Shown: piece by piece, positions 1-7,642 of the stretch
Numbering within the stretch: the first letter of the stretch is position 1
How the letters are laid out: each line of letters begins with the position of its first letter
NCBI RefSeq assembly: GCF_016653115.1
Contig: NZ_NHRX01000019.1
Span: 1 to 64,000 of the forward strand
Direction of reading: 5' to 3'
Source of the DNA: Rhodocyclus purpureus
Lineage (GTDB): Bacteria; Pseudomonadota; Gammaproteobacteria; Burkholderiales; Rhodocyclaceae
Length of the DNA: 64,000 nucleotides
Translations under genes and position numbers: made by a program
The notes under the pieces: model-generated
What the model saw: only the letters and a program-made list of their open reading frames with translations
What the model was told of the DNA's origin: nothing
Databases searched by the model: none

Positions 1-350
1 TTTTCCCATGACGCTCACCACAGTCGCTCTTTACGACCGCAGCTCAGGGTGGTTTGGCATCTCCGCCTGATCGGCGACACCGAGGGGCCCGCCCTCATCA
101 CTGGTACAGCATGACTTCGCGGACGTTCGCCGCTACGTCTTCTTGGCACACCGACAACTATCTTGACTCAGGGGGAGATGTCTCGCGCTAATCGTTGATA
201 AGTAAAGGGGGCAGGCAGGCGATGCTGGCCAGGTGTCTAGCTCCATGGCGATATTGAGAACAATTCTTTTTACTGATAACCAGCCCACAATCTGCCGCAC
301 GACTTACGCCCCAGGTCGGTGACAGCCGGGACATACACCCCCGAGCCAGC
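1..350. other. Element DNA without a recognisable gene
   Basis: No convincing reading frame, RNA gene or known insertion-sequence end was seen here on either strand. Stops are frequent in all frames. It may be the decayed edge of the next gene of the element or non-coding DNA beside the putative origin. Confidence 0.4.
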
Positions 351-612
351 GCTTACCACGCTTACTTTTCTTCAATTTTGAGTTGGTAAGCAGAAAACCC
401 TTATCAACACAGGCTTTTCGCCATGCTTTACCGAATTACCTGATGGGGGGTGTATCCCCCCTATATAAATTTCACCCCCTACACCTACTTTTATTTTTCT
501 TTCCTTCCCTATAGAAAATGTTGGTAAAACGGTAAGGCACCCCGAAAGCCCTTATTCGGCGCGGTTTTTCGCTTACCGACCTGTCTGGTAAGCACTGGTA
601 AGCCCGGTAAGA
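351..612. other. Candidate replication origin with GGTAAGC repeats
   Basis: At least nine copies of a GGTAAGC-like box lie in 262 bases in both orientations: GCTTACC at 351 and 571, TTGGTAAGC at 383, GCTTTACC at 425, TTGGTAAA at 521, CGGTAAGG at 530, TGGTAAGC at 586 and 596, and CGGTAAG at 605. The last two TGGTAAGC copies are spaced exactly 10 bases, one helical turn. Between the two groups lies an AT-rich stretch (about 461-520) preceded by a GGGGGG-TGTAT-CCCCCC hairpin at 445-461. Iterons plus an AT-rich segment just downstream of a primase-helicase gene match the layout of satellite and plasmid origins. Function is inferred. Confidence 0.5.
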
Positions 613-640
613 TTCGGAGCAGCACACAGTCTGGGGCAGG

Positions 641-668
641 CAAAAAAACAGCCGACCCGAAGGCCGGC
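641..668 (-). terminator. Rho-independent terminator of the primase operon
   Basis: On the minus strand the sequence reads as a 7-bp stem (GCCGGCC with GGTCGGC, one G-T pair) closed by a TTCG tetraloop and followed by TGTTTTTTT. It starts 43 bases after the primase stop codon and points the same way. Confidence 0.85.
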
Positions 669-711
669 CTCTTGGCACGATAGATCAGGCGGCCGGAATG
701 CCGCCCCCGAT

Positions 712-3393
712 CTAGTCATACAGCGGATGGTCACTCTCGCCGATCTTTTTCAGCATCACCGCTTTGACCTGATGACCATTGACGGCATGAGGATAAGAGC
801 CCTTCCCGTCTCCGCTCATGCTTTTCAGGATTTCCGGCTTGCGTCGGCGGTAGGCATGAACCTCAGAGGCGTCGAAGTGCTCGAATAGGTACTCGTCGAG
901 TCGCTTGCTTGGACTTGCCAGGTAATATCTCCTGTCTTCGTCCTTGCCTTCACTTAGCAGGTAGTCACCGGCAATGCCGTGCTTCTTGTGCATCCAGCGC
1001 ACTGCGTCAGCAGCTACATCAGGCAACGAGTCTGAAAAGCGGTCATAGAGGGTATCAATGCCGTTGCGCTTGATGAAATCGTTGATCCAGCGCTCTGCGT
1101 GCGTCTGGGCTTGATCCCGGCCCATTGCCTGTATCTTCGCAACCATCCTGTTCATGGTTTCGGCCGAGTACGCCAGGATCGACGCGAAGTAGCGGGGGTT
1201 GCCGACCTCGACATAGAGCTGCCGCTTCACCAGTGATCCAGATTCCTCGAAGATCGACATGCGGTTGGCAAATTGGTCCTCAACGCCGTTCTCGGTCACC
1301 AGGCTGGCTACGCTCTCGGCCGACATAAAAAGCTTTGCGAACACCTCGACACTCGCCGTGAGCTGGTTCTTCGGGCTCAGGGTGATTTCCGACTGGAGCT
1401 GCTTCAGCTCGCTCTTCACCGTCTTGAACTCGTCGACCACAAGAGCGAAAGCACGCTTGAAGTCCTCCGGCGCACGACCGACCGGCCGGCCCTCGAACAT
1501 CGCCTCAATCTCCTTCATGCTTGTGCTGACTGAGATACGCAGCGTGTTGAGCACACCCAGCAGAAAGCCCTTGCCCCAGTCACTGTCAGCCAAGATCCAG
1601 AGATAGCACTTCTTGCGGTCCAGGGCGAAGCGGCTCTGCACCAGGAACTCCAGAAAATCGTCGAGGCGAGTGAAATGCTGCTTGTAGTCGTCGATGATGG
1701 CTTGCTCGTAGTTCCCGGGCACTTCAAACGGCTTGTGAGCAAGGACCACCCGCGCTTTGTCCTCGAGAAGGTGCATCGTAGCTTCCTCGGCGAACATGTC
1801 GCAGCGCCACTCGACGCCTTCCCTTTGGTTGTGGTGCTTCAGGTGGTCGATGATGACGGTGCCAGTAGCCTCCGTAACCGCACGACGAAGCGCCTTTTCT
1901 TGCGTCTTATCCAGGCCCTGAGCGGATATTGCCTCTTCGGTCAGATCAGCAATCGCCTGAGCGTCGACAGGGGAGCCGAACGTGCGCACCAGGAACTTGT
2001 ACGCGTCTCCGGCCTGAAACTGGTTGAGGCTCTGGGTGTCATTCAAGAGAAACAGCTTGCTCTTCGAGCCGGACCAGAATGGGCCGCGAATCATCCGCCC
2101 GATGACCTCGGTATCGACGCCAAGTTTGCGAATGGTCTCGGCATCCGCCGGGTTGATCTCAAGAGCCTTGACCAAGCGTGATCTGATGCTGTCGGCGATC
2201 CTCTCGACGGGATCAACGGCGCCAGCGTATTCGTTACCGGCATCCCCTTCCGTCGCCAGGATAGAGCCTGCGCCCGCCCCCGGCACGTCAATCACAGGCA
2301 CATGCTCATCGACTGGATCTGCCTCGGCTTGAACAGTAGCGCCGGCCAGCGCAGCGGCGATCTGCTCTGCAACCACGTCAGCACCTTCCCGGCAGGCCAG
2401 GTCATTCCAGTCGGTAGGTTCCCCGTCGAGGCTGGCGAACTGTGGCACGGCCAGATACCCGCCGACCTCCTGCGCCGCCTTGGTAGCCGCCTCAACACCT
2501 GGGTTGTACTCACCGCCGTCCTTGCGCGTGGTGAAGCGGTCATCGTCGGCGGCCAGCAGGATGATGGCGTCTGGCTGACGCTCGCGGATGGCGGCAGCAA
2601 CGGGCAGCAGGTTGCCGGCGTCGAAGCAAACCAGGGCGGCATGGCCGGTCGCTTCATGGATCGACGCGGCCGTCGCGAACCCCTCGGCCAGCACCCAAAC
2701 CTTGCGGCCGTTGAGTTCTTGCGGCTTGCCTATAGGGAAGAAACGGCCTGCCTTGGCGCCCCCAGCAAGATACAACTTGCTGCCGTTCGGCATGATCGCC
2801 TGCAGGCTCCAAAGCCTGCCGGTGCGGTCCTGGATCGGCACCAAGAGAGCTTGGTCGCTCACGCGCCGAACCTCGCCAGTCTCCTGATTGACTATATCCC
2901 AGACACCCACACACAGACCGTGCGCCTTGACTTGCTTGCGAGCGAGGTAAGGATGTTCAGTGGCCGGATCGGCAGCGTTCCGTATGGCAGAGGCTAGTTC
3001 TGAAGCCTTAGCTTGCTGTGCCGCTTTCTCCGCTGCGGCAGCCTCCGCCTTCAGGCGGGAGGCCTCTCGCATGGCGGCGATGTCGGCGGCGCTCAGCCGG
3101 CGCTCTGGACGAGACCAGGACCAGCCGTTTTCCTTCGCCAGGTGGAACAGGGTGCCGATACCCACCTTGCCGCAGGCCTTGATCGAGCGCCAGACAGCCT
3201 TGGCGTCAGCCTCGTGGTATGAGGCGGCACCCTTCGACCAATCGTGCCACAGCCATTCACCTTCTTCCGCGATTTCAGACTTGATGGCCATTGCGACGCG
3301 AAGCCAAGTCTCGCGATCATCTGGGGAGACGTAATTCAGTGCCGACTGAATTTTCTCGAGGCCGGCCGGCGCGGTCATGGCGGCGATGGTCAT
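712..3393 (-). CDS. Primase-helicase of the mobile element (PriCT_2 / Toprim-like / D5-type helicase)
   Basis: Probable replication-initiation protein of the element, 893 residues. Residues about 12-90 resemble the PriCT_2 primase C-terminal type domain (WLRVAMAIKSE, VGIGTLFHLAKENGW). Residues about 185-345 look Toprim-like (VLAEGFATAASIHEATG, ILLAADDD, DWNDLA). The C-terminal half resembles the DUF5906/D5 superfamily-3 helicase found in phage and satellite primases: a P-loop-like SDWGKGFLLG near residue 605 and the acidic ALVVDEF near 650. The P-loop is atypical because GKG replaces GK[ST]; related families also use GKG, so activity is not excluded. The start overlaps the preceding gene's stop as ATGA, so translation is probably coupled. 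A second ATG five codons in is possible. Origin-like repeats and a terminator follow. Confidence 0.85.
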   Translation of the reverse strand: MTIAAMTAPAGLEKIQSALNYVSPDDRETWLRVAMAIKSEIAEEGEWLWHDWSKGAASYHEADAKAVWRSIKACGKVGIGTLFHLAKENGWSWSRPERRLSAADIAAMREASRLKAEAAAAEKAAQQAKASELASAIRNAADPATEHPYLARKQVKAHGLCVGVWDIVNQETGEVRRVSDQALLVPIQDRTGRLWSLQAIMPNGSKLYLAGGAKAGRFFPIGKPQELNGRKVWVLAEGFATAASIHEATGHAALVCFDAGNLLPVAAAIRERQPDAIILLAADDDRFTTRKDGGEYNPGVEAATKAAQEVGGYLAVPQFASLDGEPTDWNDLACREGADVVAEQIAAALAGATVQAEADPVDEHVPVIDVPGAGAGSILATEGDAGNEYAGAVDPVERIADSIRSRLVKALEINPADAETIRKLGVDTEVIGRMIRGPFWSGSKSKLFLLNDTQSLNQFQAGDAYKFLVRTFGSPVDAQAIADLTEEAISAQGLDKTQEKALRRAVTEATGTVIIDHLKHHNQREGVEWRCDMFAEEATMHLLEDKARVVLAHKPFEVPGNYEQAIIDDYKQHFTRLDDFLEFLVQSRFALDRKKCYLWILADSDWGKGFLLGVLNTLRISVSTSMKEIEAMFEGRPVGRAPEDFKRAFALVVDEFKTVKSELKQLQSEITLSPKNQLTASVEVFAKLFMSAESVASLVTENGVEDQFANRMSIFEESGSLVKRQLYVEVGNPRYFASILAYSAETMNRMVAKIQAMGRDQAQTHAERWINDFIKRNGIDTLYDRFSDSLPDVAADAVRWMHKKHGIAGDYLLSEGKDEDRRYYLASPSKRLDEYLFEHFDASEVHAYRRRKPEILKSMSGDGKGSYPHAVNGHQVKAVMLKKIGESDHPLYD

Positions 3394-3986
3394 GCTGCCT
3401 CCTCGAAGCGAGCCAGCCGCTCGCCCATTTCACCCAGTTCAGCAAGCAATTCCAGGAAGGTCAGTCGCTTCTGGTTTTTCGGCCCCCCCTCTGGCTGCCA
3501 AAGAAAACACTGCTCGTCCGGCGAGATCAGAATTTGCGGCGCCTCTCGATCATGGGGGCGGGCCTTGCCATCGATCGAACATAGCTTGACTCGCTGCCAA
3601 CCGGGCTCGACCTGGCTTGCGGGCCGCCTGAGTTCATCCTCGTGGCAGACCATGACGCGCTCTGCGATGAGAAATACCCCTTGATTAGCAAGGAGTGCAT
3701 CGACGCCGCTGAATTTTGCAAGGTGGACGACGTACTCCGCCCAGGTATTTGTCCAGTGCTCAGCTGCAATGTCGTTGCAACGAAGACTGCGGAATCCCGG
3801 CGGCGTGTGCTCGGCTACGTACAGCAGAGCATCGACAACAGCCAACTTCACGGCAGGGCTTGCGTTTCGCTCGTTGGCGATGCAAGATTGAGTAGCTGAA
3901 TGGAGTTCGGTATGTTCGCCCTGGCCGGCAACATCCCGAGAAGACTCGCCCACCGTGGCGAGTTTTTTTTCGACTGTGATTTTCAT
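3390..3986 (-). CDS. Hypothetical protein between regulator and primase
   Basis: A 198-residue soluble protein with no signal peptide or membrane segment. I do not recognise a family. The N-terminal 45 residues are polar and may be flexible. The middle has a compact alpha/beta look (VDALLYVAEHTPPGFRSL), and the C-terminus is a Leu/Glu-rich helix (LTFLELLAELGEMGERLARF). It overlaps the upstream regulator and the downstream primase by 4 bases each (ATGA), so it belongs to the same mRNA and probably serves replication or regulation of the element. Codon use resembles its neighbours. Tight overlaps on both sides make the reading frame secure; function is unknown. Confidence 0.75.
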   Translation of the reverse strand: MKITVEKKLATVGESSRDVAGQGEHTELHSATQSCIANERNASPAVKLAVVDALLYVAEHTPPGFRSLRCNDIAAEHWTNTWAEYVVHLAKFSGVDALLANQGVFLIAERVMVCHEDELRRPASQVEPGWQRVKLCSIDGKARPHDREAPQILISPDEQCFLWQPEGGPKNQKRLTFLELLAELGEMGERLARFEEAA

Positions 3987-4207
3987 GCTGCCTCTCCTTC
4001 CAGCAGCCTTTCGACCGCATCACGCGGCCACACCAGCAGCCGATTAGGCAGTTTCCGTGGGCGAATGTTGAGGTAGTGCCCCTTACGGCAGAGGCTGGCC
4101 CGTACCGTCTGGGCTTGCACATGCAGAAGAGCTGCGAACTCGTCGGTGCTCAGGTCGCGGCGAGAAAGATCCTGCAGCGCCTGATTTGCTCGTTTTTGAT
4201 GTTGCAT
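3983..4207 (-). CDS. AlpA/MerR-like small DNA-binding regulator (excisionase type)
   Basis: A 74-residue protein with a winged-helix pattern: LSTDEFAALLHVQAQTVRAS, then a basic turn and IRPRKLPNRLLVWPRDAVERLL, where the W-P...V-E-R-L-L end is typical of AlpA/Xis-like excision regulators. In related elements such proteins drive excision or control integrase expression. It opens the operon regulator-unknown-primase. A GGAG seven bases upstream supports the ATG at 4207. The start codon lies inside one arm of a perfect 10-bp inverted repeat (4202-4211 with 4245-4254), which could hide the start in the mRNA or act as an operator. The family call is motif-based. Confidence 0.7.
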   Translation of the reverse strand: MQHQKRANQALQDLSRRDLSTDEFAALLHVQAQTVRASLCRKGHYLNIRPRKLPNRLLVWPRDAVERLLEGEAA

Positions 4208-4394
4208 TGAATTGCTCCGTGTTTAACGACGAGCGCATGGTAGCTTCAATGCAAGCCATTGAAAATACAGCAAATTTGATCAAATCAACGTTTTTGCTTG
4301 AGACATAAGGGCTTTTGCAGTATTCAACCCGCATAGAATATTTGCTGCAAAGAAAAAGAAGACTTAGATCATCCCGGAATATAGTCAAATTTGC
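4202..4394 (-). promoter_or_regulatory. Control region of the regulator-primase operon
   Basis: The 187 bases between integrase and regulator are AT-rich. They contain the perfect palindrome ATTTGATCAAAT (4274-4285) and the 10-bp inverted repeat TTGCATTGAA/TTCAATGCAA at 4202-4211 and 4245-4254. On the minus strand a TTGATT (-35-like) and TATTTT (-10-like) flank the palindrome at about 15 bp spacing, so the palindrome would sit between promoter elements. The TTTGATCAA core recurs upstream of the integrase at 5902-5910, suggesting one repressor for both units. Promoter positions are inference. Confidence 0.5.
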
Positions 4395-5825
4395 TCAGGC
4401 AACTGCTAGGGCCGGCTTCCCAATCTCCGGCGCAGGTCGCGGCTTGATGCCGGCCTCTGTCAAAATCCAATTCTCAATGCGCTCATGCCACATGCGCAGC
4501 AGGTCCAGGGGGCGGATCCGGTAATGTTTTTCGGCCGTTGCGCTCGGCTTGTGCCCCATGATTTGCGCCACCACGCCAGTGGGTACCTGGCACCACTCAG
4601 AAAGCGTGCCAAAGCTGCGCCGTAGGCCGTGAATGGTCATATCACTCGGCAGACCTGCGGCGGCGAGGGCACGCTTGTGGGCGATGCGCGGCTCTTGCAG
4701 GCGCCCGGATTCAGCGGTCGGGCTGGCAAACACCCACGGGGATGGCTCCCAAGCGTCGAGGTCGTTCTTGATGCGCTTGCCGTGCAGGACGCGCCACTCC
4801 GGTGGCGGGGTGTCGTTGATGCGCTTCAACTCTAGCAGCAAGCCTGCCACATAGGGCGTTAGCGGGATGGTGCGCTCGCCTTCCAGCTTGTCCCCGATGG
4901 TTAGGGCCTTCCACTGAAAATCCACGTCCTCCCACCGCAGGCCGGCCACTTCTTCCCGGCGAGCTCCAGTCAGCAGCGCCACCTGCAAATAGGCGGAGTG
5001 CACCGGGTTTGAGATAGCGCGTACCTGCTCAAACCACGGGCGCAGCATCTCGCGCTGCAGACAATCGTCCTTCGCCTGACGCTTAGGCAGTTCTTCCCGC
5101 ACCGCCTTTGCAGCGCATGCTCCAGTCTGCACCTGGTCTGCGAACACCGGCTGCTCTGCGCACCAGTTCAGAAAACCACGCAGCAGCCGAAAAGCGAGCG
5201 CGGCATGAGTCGGGCGCTTGGCCGCCTCGCCGGCCAGCCACGCCTGCACCCGATCAGCGTCGATCTCACGCAGCGGCAGCGCCAGCAGTGGCCGAAGGGC
5301 CCCGGCTTGAGTTGTGCCGTCATCGGTCGTCTTGCGGCCTCGAGTGATCGGCTTGCCGCCCTCAGCGCTCACCCGCTCATGGTCACGCAGCATTAAGCCG
5401 CCCCACTTCCCACGGCGAGCCTCAATGTAGGCGCTCCAGGCGTCGAGGGCTGGCGCCGACATGCGTTCAGCCTCAAGCTTCGCAGCCACAGCGGCCGCCT
5501 TCTTGGCCTCCGCTGCGGCAATGCGATCGGCCTTCTCTTGGCGCGGATCGATGCCTTGGTCGACCATCACTTGCAGGCGTCGTGCTTCTTCCCGTGCGGC
5601 GTCCAGCAGCCAAGCGTCGACGGAGCCGATCGTGACCCTGATGGGTATCGTGTTCAGTTTGGCGGCGAACACGAAGCTCTTCGCCCCCGCCGGCGTGATC
5701 CTGATGCACAGGCATCTCGGATCTTCATCGTAGACATATCGCGCCTGCTTGCCGGTAGGCGGCTCCATGCTCTTGATCCGCTGGATGGTCAGTTTCCTTC
5801 GTTCGGTATCGGCCCTCTTGCCCAT
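4395..5825 (-). CDS. int: Tyrosine site-specific integrase
   Basis: Phage/ICE-type integrase of 476 residues that would recombine the element into a tRNA gene. The N-terminal ~90 residues are the DUF4102 arm-binding domain (YVYDEDPRCLCIRITPAG, VTIGSVDAWLLDAAREEA), then a charged Ala/Lys linker, a SAM-like core-binding domain (LRPLLALPLREIDADRVQAW) and the catalytic domain. Catalytic residues are visible: Arg in LLTGARREEV, His and Arg in IHGLRRSFG, His in MGHKPSATAEKHY and the nucleophilic Tyr in the same stretch. The ATG at 5825 was chosen over upstream codons because GAGGAG lies seven bases before it. The 5' end faces the tRNA fragment, as is normal for tRNA-targeting integrases. Length is usual for the family. 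Confidence 0.95.
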   Translation of the reverse strand: MGKRADTERRKLTIQRIKSMEPPTGKQARYVYDEDPRCLCIRITPAGAKSFVFAAKLNTIPIRVTIGSVDAWLLDAAREEARRLQVMVDQGIDPRQEKADRIAAAEAKKAAAVAAKLEAERMSAPALDAWSAYIEARRGKWGGLMLRDHERVSAEGGKPITRGRKTTDDGTTQAGALRPLLALPLREIDADRVQAWLAGEAAKRPTHAALAFRLLRGFLNWCAEQPVFADQVQTGACAAKAVREELPKRQAKDDCLQREMLRPWFEQVRAISNPVHSAYLQVALLTGARREEVAGLRWEDVDFQWKALTIGDKLEGERTIPLTPYVAGLLLELKRINDTPPPEWRVLHGKRIKNDLDAWEPSPWVFASPTAESGRLQEPRIAHKRALAAAGLPSDMTIHGLRRSFGTLSEWCQVPTGVVAQIMGHKPSATAEKHYRIRPLDLLRMWHERIENWILTEAGIKPRPAPEIGKPALAVA

Positions 5826-6005
5826 GTCGGACTCCTCAGCAAACGGAGCAACGAAATCCGTTGCTCCTTTATTGCTCCCTAGTCTAACAACTCCGACCAA
5901 CTTTGATCAACGTCAAAATTTGATTAAAATTCTATTTTTCAATGTCTTATGATATTTTTTGAGCAAACAGTCAACGGCGGACAGTGTCGAAAAACGCTAT
6001 TTTTT
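5826..6005 (-). promoter_or_regulatory. Integrase control region
   Basis: AT-rich 180-base leader between integrase and attachment site. TTTGATCAA at 5902-5910 and the related ATTTGATTAAAA at 5918-5929 echo the palindrome upstream of the regulator gene (4274-4285), which makes them likely operators. Integrase arm-binding sites are also expected here but cannot be told apart by eye. Confidence 0.45.
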
Positions 6006-6055
6006 GAGGACTCATAATCCTTTGGTCCAGGGTTCGAACCCCTGCGGGCCCACCA
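6006..6055 (+). repeat. Attachment-site copy: 3' fragment of tRNA with CAU anticodon (Met or Ile2)
   Basis: Reads as anticodon stem GAGGA/TCCTT around loop CTCATAA (anticodon CAT), 5-base variable loop, T stem CAGGG/CCCTG around TTCGAAC, acceptor 3' strand CGGGCCC, discriminator A and CCA. The D arm and 5' acceptor strand are absent: upstream bases are element DNA. This is therefore not a functional tRNA but the direct-repeat copy made by integration; the intact tRNA should be at the left end of the element. The CAU anticodon fits elongator tRNA-Met, though a lysidine-modified tRNA-Ile cannot be excluded from this half. Confidence 0.85.
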
Positions 6056-6063
6056 AAATGACA

Positions 6064-6092
6064 CCCCCGACCAGAAATGGTCGGGGGTTTTT
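6064..6092 (+). terminator. Original terminator of the target tRNA gene
   Basis: A perfect 10-bp stem (CCCCCGACCA with TGGTCGGGGG), a GAAA tetraloop and five T residues, starting nine bases after the tRNA CCA. Integration has separated it from the intact tRNA gene. Confidence 0.9.
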
Positions 6093-6212
6093 CTTTGGGT
6101 TCAGCGCCCTGGAAAGCCCACTGCCGGGATGATGGCTTTCAATGGCCCCAGCTGCATCACGACCTGGAACTGGTTCTCTCCCTCAGCAATGCCAATGTCG
6201 CGAGACGTCAGG

Positions 6213-6452
6213 TCAGGGGCGCTCATCCCCGACCAGCGGCGCGGCCTCCGGGCTAGCTTCAAGCCATGCATCAAAGGCCGAAAGATCGCCGCGAGACTGA
6301 CGTTCGCGAAAATAGGCTTCCGTTTTCAAAGCGGAAACCTTCTCTGCAATCGCCGTAACGAAAAACTGGTTCATCGAGACATGCTCTTCCTCGGCGACCT
6401 GGCGAGCGTAGGCAAACAACGATTCGGGAACGCGCAGTGCGTAGTTAGCCAT
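6213..6452 (-). CDS. Antitoxin-like protein paired with a PIN toxin
   Basis: A 79-residue protein beginning MANYALRVPESLFAYARQ, which resembles a short ribbon-helix-helix or HicB-type DNA-binding strand-helix-helix (VAEEEHVSMNQFFVTAIAEKV), followed by a polar acidic C-terminus (LSAFDAWLEASPEAAPLVG) of the sort that wraps a toxin. The ATG at 6452 overlaps the toxin stop codon (TGATG), so the two are co-translated, with the toxin first. A TTG one codon upstream is the alternative start. Expected role: neutralise the PIN ribonuclease and repress the operon. Assignment rests on pairing and motif pattern. Confidence 0.75.
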   Translation of the reverse strand: MANYALRVPESLFAYARQVAEEEHVSMNQFFVTAIAEKVSALKTEAYFRERQSRGDLSAFDAWLEASPEAAPLVGDERP

Positions 6453-6889
6453 CAAATTCTCTCCGTTTGCAGTTGCCGCAGAAACTCGCCCGGCGTTGCC
6501 ACCGGCAGCCGAAAGCGGCTGGCTGCGCCAAAATCTCGAACGTTCAATGTCACCAGCAATTCGGCCCGGCCATTCAATGCTGTTTCCAGCACCATCTCAT
6601 CGGCTGGATCGCGCAGCTGTGGGCGCCACAGGTAGTGTAGATGGACGAGCTCGACGCACAAGCACAAGGCATCGAGAAAGGCATCGGTCATTGCCACACT
6701 ACGTCCACTGACTGCGAGTTGTTCCGGGCGCTTGAGCACGGCCTCGTACTCAAGCATCAGCGGAACCGAAACCAGGGCCTTGTACTGACCGTTTCTCAAC
6801 GCTTGCAGCAATGCGAAGGAAGCACCGAGCCGACTGCGCGAAGCGGCGACCAGAATGTTGGTATCGAGAACGACGCGCGACATAGACAT
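6452..6889 (-). CDS. PIN-domain toxin ribonuclease (VapC/COG1569-like)
   Basis: A 145-residue PIN-domain protein of the 'toxin component, PIN family' group. It starts SMSRVVLDTNILVAASRS with the first metal-binding Asp. Further acidic residues are in LMLEYEAVL, LRDPADEMVLETAL and VTLNVRDFG, matching the usual PIN set that binds Mg or Mn to cut RNA. Longer upstream starts exist, but the ATG at 6889 (or 6883) gives the normal family length and the core strand at the N-terminus. It precedes its antitoxin, the reverse of the commonest order. A perfect inverted repeat covers the start codon and is a likely operator. Confidence 0.85.
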   Translation of the reverse strand: MSMSRVVLDTNILVAASRSRLGASFALLQALRNGQYKALVSVPLMLEYEAVLKRPEQLAVSGRSVAMTDAFLDALCLCVELVHLHYLWRPQLRDPADEMVLETALNGRAELLVTLNVRDFGAASRFRLPVATPGEFLRQLQTERI

Positions 6890-6904
6890 ATCAAATATGA
6901 TATG
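6887..6904 (-). promoter_or_regulatory. Operator-like inverted repeat at the PIN toxin start
   Basis: CATATCA-AATA-TGATATG is a perfect 7-bp inverted repeat with a 4-base spacer covering the toxin start codon. It is AT-rich in a GC-rich setting and suits autoregulation by a ribbon-helix-helix antitoxin. Inference. Confidence 0.5.
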
Positions 6905-7028
6905 ATTCGCTCCGAAAAAGTCAAGCCACGCGTTGGTTGGCCATCGACGCGATGCACCAGTACAACTGGCCAAAGCCTGCGCGTCCGCCACTCGAACGCA
7001 GCCGCGCAACGAACGCAGATATGGCACG

Positions 7029-7550
7029 CTATTCGGGCAGATCGTTCAGCGCGTAGCTGGTACTACGCCCGCCCGCAGCATTCTTGCGCAGCACGCCGCG
7101 CCCCAGCAGGTCGCTGATGTCGCGCAGCGCGGTGTCCGGCGAACATTTGGCGATGGCCGCCCACTTGCTGCTGGTGAGCTTGCCCTCGAAGCCGTCGAGC
7201 AGTCGGTTGAGCAACTTCACCTGGCGCTCGTTCAGGGGTGTCGCCGCCCAGCGCTGCCAGAAGCGTGCCTTGAGCAGCACGGCGTCGAGCGTGTGCTGGG
7301 CTTGATCGACCGCGCGGTGCACACTGTCGAGGAACCAGGCCAGCCACTCGGTCACGTCCAGCGTCCCCTTCTGGGTCCGCTCCAGCATGTCGTAGTAGGC
7401 CTTACGCTGCCGTTGAATCTGCGCCGACAGGCTGTAGAAGCGCTGCGGGCTACCGTCGGCGCGTGCCAGCAACAGGTCGCCGATCGCCCGGGCGATACGG
7501 CCGTTGCCGTCGTCGAACGGGTGCAGGGTGACGAACGTCAGAGGTACCTG
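7029..7550 (-). pseudogene. 5'-truncated Fic-family AMP-transferase gene
   Basis: The readable part starts about LTFVTLHPFDDGNGRIAR, carrying the complete Fic active-site motif HPFxDGNGRxxR, and continues through the helical C-terminus to a winged-helix end (LNERQVKLLNRLLDGF, YALNDL). Typical relatives are about 370 residues; here the N-terminal half, including the inhibitory helix and the rest of the Fic fold, is missing. Upstream codons to 7667 read on in frame but look like unrelated filler (MTCSCGECGRYS). It ends close to the PIN gene. Probably a deletion scar; the remaining fragment cannot fold as an active Fic domain. Confidence 0.8.
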
Positions 7551-7642
7551 TAATCGCCGCAATTCATGCGGTGAATATCGGCCGCATTCTCCGCAGGAGC
7601 AAGTCATTCTCCGCTTGCAATGCGGAGACGGGCGGCATGTCC

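Larger units (their letters stand above)
1..6055. mobile_element. Right end of an integrated genetic element (satellite-, plasmid- or ICE-like)
   Basis: The stretch holds a tyrosine recombinase beside a partial tRNA, then a small HTH regulator, an unknown gene and a primase-helicase, with a repeat-rich origin-like region after the primase. The tRNA piece at 6006-6055 has the anticodon arm, T arm, acceptor 3' strand and CCA but no D arm, as expected for the attachment-site copy left at the far end of an element inserted in a tRNA gene. Intergenic DNA here is AT-rich compared with the rest of the window. No capsid, tail, conjugation or cargo gene is visible. The left boundary and intact tRNA lie outside the window, so total size and class (P4-like satellite, integrated plasmid or ICE) cannot be decided. 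Confidence 0.8.

Noticed and set aside
472-678. 68-codon minus-strand reading frame in the origin-like region
   Set aside because: It runs through the primase terminator and repeats, has no ribosome site and has a composition unlike a protein.
6006-6055. Functional tRNA-Met gene
   Set aside because: D arm and 5' acceptor strand are missing; upstream sequence is AT-rich element DNA.
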